Assembly: GCA_030827315.1 (NCBI GenBank)
Contig: JAURER010000011.1
Span: 1-64,000, forward strand
Origin: Gemmatimonadota bacterium
GTDB lineage: Bacteria > Gemmatimonadota > Gemmatimonadetes > Longimicrobiales > Gaopeijiaceae
Length of the DNA: 64,000 nt
Direction: 5' to 3'
This document shows, one piece after another, positions 7,842 through 18,450 of this stretch (positions are counted from its first letter, which is position 1; every line of letters begins with the position of its first letter). The notes beneath the pieces were generated by a model. It saw nothing but the letters and a program-made list of their open reading frames with translations, was not told the origin of the DNA and made no database searches. The translations under genes were made by a program, and so were the position numbers.

Positions 7842-9367
7842 ACGCACGTCGCCATCTTCTCGTCCTCGGAGATCAGCTCAATCGGTCGGTGCATCCGCTG
7901 GCAGGGGCAGATCCGGAGCAGACGACTGTGCTCATGATTGAGTCTCAGGAGATCGCGGACGCACTTCCCCACCACAAGCAGAAGCTGGTGCTCGTCTTCT
8001 CCGCGATGCGCCACTTCGCAGAAGAGCTTCGAGGCGCTGGCTTCACGCTCGACTACCGCAAGACGGCGGGCTTTGCCGAGGGTGTTCGTGAGCATCTGGA
8101 GGCGACCGGGGCGACGACGCTGGAAGTCATCGACCCGACGGACTGGGGCGTGCGCGAGGTCCTCGAAGAAGCTGCCGGTGTGAGCGGAGCGAAGCTTCAG
8201 GTGCACGAGAACGAACTCTGGCTGACTTCGGAGGGCGAGTTCAACGCGTGGGCCGATGGGAAGAAAGCGCTCAGGCTCGAGTACTTCTACCGGGACATGC
8301 GCAAGCGCTTCGGGTGGCTGATGTCCGAGGGAAAGCCGGTCGGTGGCACGTGGAACTACGATGCCGACAATCGGCAGACGCCCGAAGCGGGTCATCTCTT
8401 TCCGGGCATGCGGCGATTCCCTCCGGATGCGCTCACCGGCGAGGTGATCGCAGAGGTGGCTGCCCGCTGGCCGGGCCACTTCGGTAGTCTCGAGGGTTTT
8501 GCCTGGCCCGTCACGCGCGAGCAGGCTCTCGGGGCGCTCGATGACTTTCTCGAGCATCGCCTGAAGATGTTCGGTCCCTTCGAGGACGCGATGGTGGAGG
8601 GCGAAGCGGTCCTTTATCACAGCCTTCTGAGCATCCCCCTCAACCTCGGCCTGCTCCACCCCCTCGAAGTATGCGAGCGCGCACTCGCCCACGCCGCCGT
8701 GCCCGAGCACGACGTTCCCATCCACTCCATCGAAGGCTTTCTTCGTCAGATTCTGGGCTGGCGAGAGTTCATCCGTCACATCTACCGAAGGACGATGCCT
8801 GCCCTTCGTGACGCGAACGGTCTCGAACACACGAGCCCGCTTCCCGAGGCGTACTGGGGTGCTCCGACCCGGATGAGGTGCCTCTCCGAGGCTGTGCGCC
8901 AGCTCACGGAGACGGGTCATACGCATCATATCCAGAGACTCATGGTGCTGGGCAACTTCGCCCTCGTTGCCGGGGTCGATCCCAGGGAGCTCAACGACTG
9001 GTTCCTCACCTGTTACGTGGACGCCCTCGACTGGGTCGTGACGCCGAACGTCATGGGCATGAGCCAGTACGCGGACCTCGGGTCCTTTACGTCCAAGCCC
9101 TACGCCGCAAGCGGAAAGTATGTCGACCGCATGAGCGATCACTGCCGCGGGTGTGCCTATGACCCAAAGCGGACGGTGGGCCCGGGCGCCTGTCCTCTGA
9201 ACAGCCTGTACTGGACCTTCATCGATCGGCACCGCCATCGCTTCGAGAGCAATCCGCGGATGGCGGTAATCGTGCGGGGCTGGATCAAACGTGATCCCGC
9301 AGTGCGATCCGACATCCTGGCTCATGGCGCGTCCGTGCTGGATGCGCTGCGCAGCGGGTCCCTGTAA
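7838..9367 (+). CDS. Fe-S bacterial photolyase/cryptochrome (FeS-BCP, (6-4)-photolyase type)
   Basis: A 509-residue photolyase-superfamily protein of the prokaryotic Fe-S class, which repairs UV (6-4) photoproducts using FAD and a lumazine-type antenna. The N-terminal antenna domain begins LLVLGDQLN. The C-terminal FAD domain includes the IEGFLRQILGWREFIR segment, and the 4Fe-4S cysteines are visible at about residues 348, 436, 439 and 452. That spacing matches the cluster ligands of Agrobacterium PhrB as I recall them (350, 438, 441, 454). I chose the ATG at 7838, which overlaps the upstream stop; a GTG at 7826 is possible. Close coupling to the DUF2256 protein suggests that protein helps this enzyme. 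Confidence 0.9.
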   Translation: MNARRHLLVLGDQLNRSVHPLAGADPEQTTVLMIESQEIADALPHHKQKLVLVFSAMRHFAEELRGAGFTLDYRKTAGFAEGVREHLEATGATTLEVIDPTDWGVREVLEEAAGVSGAKLQVHENELWLTSEGEFNAWADGKKALRLEYFYRDMRKRFGWLMSEGKPVGGTWNYDADNRQTPEAGHLFPGMRRFPPDALTGEVIAEVAARWPGHFGSLEGFAWPVTREQALGALDDFLEHRLKMFGPFEDAMVEGEAVLYHSLLSIPLNLGLLHPLEVCERALAHAAVPEHDVPIHSIEGFLRQILGWREFIRHIYRRTMPALRDANGLEHTSPLPEAYWGAPTRMRCLSEAVRQLTETGHTHHIQRLMVLGNFALVAGVDPRELNDWFLTCYVDALDWVVTPNVMGMSQYADLGSFTSKPYAASGKYVDRMSDHCRGCAYDPKRTVGPGACPLNSLYWTFIDRHRHRFESNPRMAVIVRGWIKRDPAVRSDILAHGASVLDALRSGSL

Positions 9368-9406
9368 CGTGCCACCGCGATCATGCCTTCCGGAGGAATC
9401 CACCCC

Positions 9407-10768
9407 ATGAGCATGCAGCCCGTCTACGACTGGATCGACGCCCACGCGGAGGAGTGCATCCGGGACCTTCAGCGCCTGGTGCGCCAGCCGTCCATCTCTG
9501 CCCAGGGCGTCGGCCTGCGCGAGTGCGCCACGCTCGTGCGCGACATGATGCACGACGACGGGCTGCCGGCGGAGTTCCACGAGCTGGACCAGGGCCCGCC
9601 GGTCGTGTTCGGGCATCTCAAGGCGAGGAAACCGGCCAAGACGATCCTCTGCTACTCGCACTACGACGTTCAGCCGCCCGAGCCGCTGGACGCCTGGACC
9701 CACGGAGGGCCGTGGTCCGCCGACATCGTGGACGGCGTCCTCTACGGACGCGGGGCCACGGACAACAAGTCGGGCGTGCTGGCCTTCAACAAGGCGGCCA
9801 AGGCGTTCCTGCAGGTGCGCGGGGAGGTCCCGGCTAACCTCAAGTTCCTCATCGAGGGCGAGGAGGAGATCGGCTCGCCGAACCTGGCCGCCTGGGCGGA
9901 GCGCAACAAGGAGCTCCTCGAGGCCGACGGCATGCACTGCCTGGATGGATCCCTCGAAACCGGCACCGACGTGCCGGACGTGTCGCTCGGGCTCAAGTCC
10001 GTGCTCTTCGTCGAGCTCGTCGCCCGCGGAGCGAAGGCGGACGTGCACTCGCTCAACTTTCCCCTGGTACCCGCGCCCGTGTGGGAGCTCGTGTGGGCGC
10101 TCAACACGATCCTCGACCGGGACCGGAAGATCCTCATCGAGGACTGGGCGGAGGGCATCTGGCAGCTCGGGCCCGACGACGAGCAGCAGCTGGCGGACAA
10201 GGAGAAGCGCGTCGACCTCGGCGCCATGAAGGAGGAGTGGGGGATCCCGGAGTTCGCGCTCGGCCGGGACGGAATCGACGCCATCCGGGCGCGTACGTAC
10301 GAGCCCACCGCGAACATTCAGGGGATCATCGCCGGCTACACGGGACCGGGCACCAAGACCATCGTCCCGAACGAGGCGAGGGTCCGCATGGACTTCCGGC
10401 TCATTCCGAACATCCAGCCCGACGCCGCCATCCGGAAGCTGAAGGCGCACCTCGACAAGCACGGCTTCGGCCACATCGAGGTGCGTGCCTACGACGGCGC
10501 GGAGCCGCCATACAAGATCTCCGTGAAGGAGGACATCAGTCAGGCGATCATCGCGGCCGCGACCGAGGTGTACGGCGAAATGCCCGTGGTGAACGGGGTG
10601 TCGGCCGAGGGGGCCATTCTGCGCCACGTGTGGATCCCGTGTGTCCTGACCGGCTTCGCCAATCCGGGTGCCAACCTCCATGCCCCGGACGAGAACATCC
10701 ACATCGACCGGTACATTCAGGGCATCAAATACGCGGCGGCGATCATGGAGCACTTCGGGAGGATGTAG
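9407..10768 (+). CDS. M20 family dipeptidase
   Basis: A 453-residue zinc/manganese metallopeptidase of the M20 carnosinase-like dipeptidase group, cytoplasmic and without a signal peptide. Metal ligands and catalytic residues are in place: YSHYDVQPPEP (His85, Asp87), GRGATDNKSG (bridging Asp119) and EGEEEIGS (catalytic Glu153 with metal Glu154). The lid/dimerisation domain follows in mid-protein, and the last metal His is near ANLHAPDENI. The ATG at 9407 is preferred over the one at 9383 because GGAGG lies about ten bases upstream and the shorter N-terminus fits the family. The gap to the photolyase is 39 nt, so co-transcription is possible. Confidence 0.9.
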   Translation: MSMQPVYDWIDAHAEECIRDLQRLVRQPSISAQGVGLRECATLVRDMMHDDGLPAEFHELDQGPPVVFGHLKARKPAKTILCYSHYDVQPPEPLDAWTHGGPWSADIVDGVLYGRGATDNKSGVLAFNKAAKAFLQVRGEVPANLKFLIEGEEEIGSPNLAAWAERNKELLEADGMHCLDGSLETGTDVPDVSLGLKSVLFVELVARGAKADVHSLNFPLVPAPVWELVWALNTILDRDRKILIEDWAEGIWQLGPDDEQQLADKEKRVDLGAMKEEWGIPEFALGRDGIDAIRARTYEPTANIQGIIAGYTGPGTKTIVPNEARVRMDFRLIPNIQPDAAIRKLKAHLDKHGFGHIEVRAYDGAEPPYKISVKEDISQAIIAAATEVYGEMPVVNGVSAEGAILRHVWIPCVLTGFANPGANLHAPDENIHIDRYIQGIKYAAAIMEHFGRM

Positions 10769-10817
10769 GCAGTCGCCTCCCTCGCGCACCGTCGCGTCGC
10801 ACGCCAAGGAGCATCCG

Positions 10818-11984
10818 ATGGATCGCCGAACCCTGCTCGAGCTTTTCGCGGGCATTCCCCTCGCCGCGACGCTGGGCGTTCGCACCCGGGCCGACCGCGT
10901 GGTCGTGATCGGAGGTGGAATTCTCGGCTGCGCGGTGGCCTACCGGCTCGCACGGCGCGGCGCGGAAGTCACCCTCTGCGAGCGGGACCTCATCGGCGCG
11001 GGGGCGTCGAGCAAGTCGGCGGCGTGGATCAACGCCCACCACGCGAAGTCTCCGCAGCACTACTTCGAGATCAATCGACTCAGCACGCTCGCCTGGCGGG
11101 AGCTGGAGCGCGAGGTGGACGGCGTGCGTGTGAAGTGGGGCGGCCGGATCGAGTGGAGCGCGGACGAAGAGGGTACGCGCGTGCTCGAGGAGGCGGCCCG
11201 CCAGCAGCAGCGCTGGGGGTACCCCATCGAGCTCGTGGACGACGCTCACCTCCAGGAGATGGTGCCGTCGCTCGTCGTGGATCCGGATCTCCGGCTCGCC
11301 GCCTACGCGGCCCTGGAGGGCGGTGTCGACCCGATGGGGAGCCTGCACGCGCTCGTCGCGGCCGCGGAGGCGAACGGCGCGGTCGTTCGGATCGACACCG
11401 AGGTGACGGGCATCGACGTTCGCGGTGACCGGGTGTCGGCGGTGCGTACCTCCACCGGCACGATCGAGGCGGACGTCGTGGTTGTGGCGGCCGGCGTGGA
11501 CACGGAGACCATCGCGGGCTGGCTCGACGTGCGCGTGCCGCTCCGCGCGGCGCCCGGGGTGCTCGGGTACACGTCGGGGCCCGGCGTAGATCTGCCTTGC
11601 ATCGTCGCCGGACCGGACGTGAACATTGTGCCGCGCCCTGGCGGGAGCCACGTCATCGCGCGGGGATTCGTGGGCGAGCCCGTGTACAGCGAGCAGCGGC
11701 CCTCGTCCGCGGTGGACGAGGCAGAGGACGTCCTCCGCCTGATCAAGCGGCGCTTCCGGGGCATGGACGATGCGCCTCTCGATACGGTCACACTCGGCTG
11801 GCGACCGCTCCCCGTCGACGGGCATCCGGTCGCCGGCTTCGCGCGGAGCGTGACCGGCCTCTATCCGCTCGTCACGCACAGCGGATACTCTCTCGCGGCG
11901 ACGCTAAGCAGTCTGGCCGCGATCGAGATTCTCGACGGCGTCTCCGTGGACCTGCTGGCGCCGTACCGTCCGACCCGGTTCTGA
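10818..11984 (+). CDS. DAO-family FAD-dependent oxidoreductase
   Basis: A 388-residue flavoprotein of the D-amino-acid oxidase/glycine oxidase (DAO) superfamily. The FAD-binding motif VVIGGGILGCAVAYRLARRG starts at about residue 29 and is followed by the acidic strand end CERD. A GASSKSAAWIN segment is the usual flavin-contact region, and the C-terminal portion contains GWRPLPVDGHPVAGF. The first about 20 residues (MDRRTLLELFAGIPLAATLG) are hydrophobic and resemble the start of a Tat or Sec signal without a clear cleavage site, so membrane association is possible. The AAGGAGC ribosome-binding site supports the ATG at 10818. It probably oxidises an amine or amino acid. Confidence 0.85.
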   Translation: MDRRTLLELFAGIPLAATLGVRTRADRVVVIGGGILGCAVAYRLARRGAEVTLCERDLIGAGASSKSAAWINAHHAKSPQHYFEINRLSTLAWRELEREVDGVRVKWGGRIEWSADEEGTRVLEEAARQQQRWGYPIELVDDAHLQEMVPSLVVDPDLRLAAYAALEGGVDPMGSLHALVAAAEANGAVVRIDTEVTGIDVRGDRVSAVRTSTGTIEADVVVVAAGVDTETIAGWLDVRVPLRAAPGVLGYTSGPGVDLPCIVAGPDVNIVPRPGGSHVIARGFVGEPVYSEQRPSSAVDEAEDVLRLIKRRFRGMDDAPLDTVTLGWRPLPVDGHPVAGFARSVTGLYPLVTHSGYSLAATLSSLAAIEILDGVSVDLLAPYRPTRF

Positions 11985-12044
11985 GTCTCGGGCGGAGCCC
12001 GCCCGGCGCGCGAGGCGTCCGGGGGAGCTCGCCGGAACCCGAGG

Positions 12045-13034
12045 TCAGATCGCGCAGCCGCCCGTGAAGTTCACCGCCGGATAGGTGGTCGTAGCCTCCG
12101 CGGTGCGGGTGTCGAGCTTCACGCGAATGGTCAGCTCATTGCTCACGCCGCCCCGCCTCGGCGAACAGTACGCCAGCACGTAGTAGCTGTTGGCCATGGC
12201 CTCGATCTGGCTCCCCACACCGGAAAACTCGGTGAGAAGCGCCGCGCTGTTGTCGGCGAACGCCGAGCCCGATCTGCCGATCCGTTTGAGGAAGGTCTCG
12301 TCGATCTCGCCCCGCAGGCCGATCGAGTAGATGGAGATTTCGCTCGCCTCCACCGCGGACAGCGCCGCGGACGCCGGCACGCGGTTCGCCTGATCGGTCC
12401 CGTCGGTGAAGATCACGAGCGCCCCGGCCTGAGTGACGCCGCCCGCCAGACCATCCTGCATGCGCTGCTCGACCAGCTGAATTCCGAGCTGGATCGCGCC
12501 GTTCAGGTTCGTCGAGTTGTCACGGGTCACATCTTTCGTGAGTCCGTCGATGGCCGAGTTCAGTGCGCCCGCGTCGCTCGTGAAGTCGACGAGTCGGACC
12601 AGGTCGGCGCTGCCGTCGAACCACCAGACGCCCACGGCGACGCCGGCGGCGTCGAGCGATTTGTCGACAAAGGCCTTCGCGGCGGTCTTCAGGAGAGGCA
12701 GGGCGTCGGAGCCGGTGATGCTCCCGCTCATATCGAGCAGCAGGGCGACGCTCGTCTGGAACCGCCCAGGCTTTGGCTGGAATGCCTTGGAAGATTCGAA
12801 GCCGGAATCCGACAGGCCGTTGTCGAGGAGCTCGAACGCCTCCACGGGGAGGTTCGGGACCGGCTCTCCGTCCTCGGTGGAAACCCGGAACGTCACCAGC
12901 ACCTTGGCGGGCGGCTCCGTACCCGTGTCGAGGATGTCGATGACGAGGGGCGAGAGCTCCGGGCCGGTGGAGTCGCCGCACCCCAGCAGGGCCAGCAGTG
13001 CGAGGACGGTGGTGCCCGAGCGTCCGATCTTCAC
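12045..13034 (-). CDS. VWA-domain lipoprotein
   Basis: A 329-residue secreted lipoprotein with a von Willebrand factor A domain. A GTG start at 13034 follows an AGGT ribosome-binding element and gives an n-region, a short hydrophobic stretch and the lipobox LLGC (Cys at about residue 18). After a linker with an immunoglobulin-like look (residues about 30-95), the VWA domain begins with the metal-ion-dependent adhesion motif DMSGS. It continues to the FTDGTD strand and further metal-site residues. VWA lipoproteins usually mediate protein binding at the cell envelope; the partner is unknown. It converges with the FAD oxidoreductase, leaving a 60-nt gap. Confidence 0.82.
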   Translation of the reverse strand: MKIGRSGTTVLALLALLGCGDSTGPELSPLVIDILDTGTEPPAKVLVTFRVSTEDGEPVPNLPVEAFELLDNGLSDSGFESSKAFQPKPGRFQTSVALLLDMSGSITGSDALPLLKTAAKAFVDKSLDAAGVAVGVWWFDGSADLVRLVDFTSDAGALNSAIDGLTKDVTRDNSTNLNGAIQLGIQLVEQRMQDGLAGGVTQAGALVIFTDGTDQANRVPASAALSAVEASEISIYSIGLRGEIDETFLKRIGRSGSAFADNSAALLTEFSGVGSQIEAMANSYYVLAYCSPRRGGVSNELTIRVKLDTRTAEATTTYPAVNFTGGCAI

Positions 13035-13214
13035 GGCCGTGTACCTTCGATGGGAAAGGGGATGGTCCGGATGCCTCGCGAGCCTCATACCCGGACGCGG
13101 CCCGCGAGGATCCCCCCGGACTTCATGTTTCTACCCATATCTTCGCGCCCCGGGCCGGAAACTCCTAACCGGGCTCTCGCCCCTGCCGGCAGGCCCAGCC
13201 GATGCGCGGGCGCG

Positions 13215-16614
<3,400 letters not shown>

Positions 16615-16621
16615 GGTCTCG

Positions 16622-16792
16622 TTAGCGCTCCTTCAGGGCCCGTTCGATCCGCACCAGGCGTTCCTCGATCTGCTGCAGCCGGTGCAGGATGATAACGTGC
16701 GTCTTCTTGGCGTCGATCCCCACCGGACTGTCCGCGCTCGCGATCTCTCCGGCGATGGCGTCGTAGACGTCCTTCGGCACTTCCATCGGCAT
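16622..16792 (-). CDS. Small coiled-coil hypothetical protein (56 aa)
   Basis: A 56-residue protein lying between the persulfide dioxygenase-rhodanese gene (4-nt gap) and the TauD-like gene (7-nt gap). The N-terminal half begins MPMEVPKDVYDAI and contains a conserved-looking GIDAKKTHVI segment. The C-terminal half (LQQIEERLVRIERALKER) has heptad-like hydrophobic spacing and should form an amphipathic helix or coiled coil, so oligomerisation or partner binding is likely. The next ATG (16786) has better spacing from an AGGA element and could be the true start. I do not recognise a named family. The tight spacing makes a role with its neighbours plausible. Confidence 0.6.
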   Translation of the reverse strand: MPMEVPKDVYDAIAGEIASADSPVGIDAKKTHVIILHRLQQIEERLVRIERALKER

Positions 16793-16796
16793 GGTC

Positions 16797-18224
16797 CTAG
16801 ATCGCGCACGCCTTTCCGGCGGCATCCACCCTCGGAAGCCCCGCGTGCTCCCAGGCCTCCATTCCCCCGGTGACGTTGTAAAGTTTCGCGTACCCCTCCC
16901 GCAGCAGGAGACCGATGGCCGTGCTGGAACGGTTGGCCGTCGCGCACGTCACCGCGATGCTCGCATCCTTCGGCAGCCCGAGCTCGTCGAAGCGCGGAGG
17001 CCTTCCCAGCTGCGGAGCCAGGTGCGTGTAGGGCATGACCAACGAGCCTTCGATGTGGCCCTCGTCCCACTCGTCCGTCTCGCGGACGTCGAGCACGCGC
17101 ATCCCGTTCGTGGAAAGCCGCTCGTGCAGCGTCCGGACGTCCATCTGGGGCGTCGTCTCGACGGGACGTCCCGAATCCATCCACGCGGTCAGCCCACCCT
17201 CGAGGAAGCCTGCGACGAACTGGTCCAGCCCGATGAAGCCCATGTTGTAGATGCATCGCTGGGCGTCGTCGTCCTTGTCCGTGAGCAGGATGATGGGTGC
17301 GTCGTCGGGAACCACCCAGCCCACGCGCTGCTCGAACTCAGAGCTGCTCATCTGCACGTTGATGGACCCCCGGATGTGCCCGCCGCCCCACGCCGCGGAC
17401 GAGCGCGCGTCGACGAGGTAGTGCCCGTCGTTCAGGAGCGTTTCGACGGCATCCGGGGTGAGGGGCTTCGCCTTCGGCCTGCCCAGCGTCAGCGCACGCC
17501 GTCCCTGATTCGTGGCGACGATGTTGAGGATGTTCGCCGGCTTGATCGGCTGGTCCTCGTCCATGTACGCCGTGAACCGATCTCGGTCCCTGATCTTCAG
17601 CGCGTCGTTGAAGCGCCGCTCGTACCCTACGCTTGTGACAACCTTGCCACTGGAGACGCGGCCTCAGGTGGAGCCGGCCAGATGGCCGGGATATACCTCC
17701 ACGTGGTCGGGAAGATCGAGGAATCGGGGGATGGCGACGTCGAAGAGCACCGGAGCGCCCTGCTCACCCTTCTGCGCGAGATCGGGCCGGGCCACGTCAC
17801 CCACCATCACGAAGTCGGCGGTGAGGATGAACCAGGGCTCGTCGCCGCGGGGGTAGTCGTAGACCAGGAGGTTGATCTGCTCAGGACGGTGCCCGGGCAC
17901 GTGGACGACCTCCATGCCGACGCCGCCCAAGCGGATCATGTCACCGTGCCGGACCCGGGTGGCCTCGTAGGTAACGTCGGCCAGCTCGGGAAGGATCAGC
18001 TCGGCGCCGGTGGCCTCCGCCAGAGGGCGGGCGCCCGAGATATGGTCCGCGTGACTGTGGGAGTCGATGACGTACCGGATCTTCGACTTCTGTTTCTTGG
18101 CCATCGCCAGATACGGCTCGATGTCCCAGAGAGGGTCGAAGACCGCGCACTCGTCGGTTCGCTGGCAGCCGATCATATAGGCTGCGCAGCCGGTCTCCTC
18201 ACGTATGATGGTTTCGAACCACAT
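16797..18224 (-). CDS. Persulfide dioxygenase-tandem rhodanese with in-frame UGA (candidate selenoprotein)
   Basis: Read through one UGA, this frame encodes a 475-residue CstB-like fusion for oxidising sulfide-derived persulfides. Residues 1-186 form a metallo-beta-lactamase/persulfide dioxygenase domain with SHSHADH (His56, His58, Asp60, His61), His112, Asp137 and His181, the usual non-haem iron set. UGA is codon 187 (17664-17666), directly after GHLAGST, where relatives have cysteine. The frame continues for 33 open codons with the family-like segment GYERRFN. It then runs into a rhodanese domain lacking a catalytic cysteine (about 256-355) and an active one with Cys427 in TCATANRSS (about 361-468). 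The downstream ATG at 17564 has no ribosome-binding site. The alternative is a nonsense-split pseudogene or a sequence error, giving pieces at 17664-18224 and 16797-17564. Confidence 0.75.
17635..17666 (-). promoter_or_regulatory. Candidate bacterial SECIS hairpin after the in-frame UGA
   Basis: Counting from the base after the UGA (17664-17666), nucleotides +14 to +19 (GUGGCA) pair with +24 to +29 (UGUCAC), including one G-U pair. They enclose an AGGU loop at +20 to +23 (plus-strand 17641-17644). An outer CGC/GCG pairing is possible below an internal loop. A small apical loop with G in its first two positions, about 16-37 nt after UGA, is what bacterial SECIS elements show. The loop also resembles the AGGU start of the E. 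coli fdhF loop as I recall it. A hairpin of this size can occur by chance in GC-rich coding DNA. Confidence 0.5.
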
Positions 18225-18450
18225 GCCGAGATTCCCGCGTTGAATGGGATTGCAGATCCGGGTACCTGGCCCAATGTCGGCCGCGCCCGTTGGCACCACA
18301 AGGCGGGCCCCGAGGGTGCGCGGAGCCCGCCCCCGCGGAGGCTGTGGCAGGCGGCCGCGGGGTCCGTCGCGGCATTGCGCGACTTTCCGGCCCACCGTCC
18401 TATTCAGCGTGTCGCGGGCCATGTCGGTCCGCCCAGCCAGGAGCCCATGG

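Noticed and set aside
7544-10885. 1113-residue minus-strand ORF opposite the photolyase and dipeptidase
   Set aside because: Antisense to two clear genes, no domain or motif, typical of GC-rich shadow frames.
16797-17564. Stand-alone tandem rhodanese ORF starting at ATG 17564
   Set aside because: No ribosome-binding site, and 33 open, family-like codons precede it in the same frame up to the UGA; better seen as the C-terminal part of the fusion.
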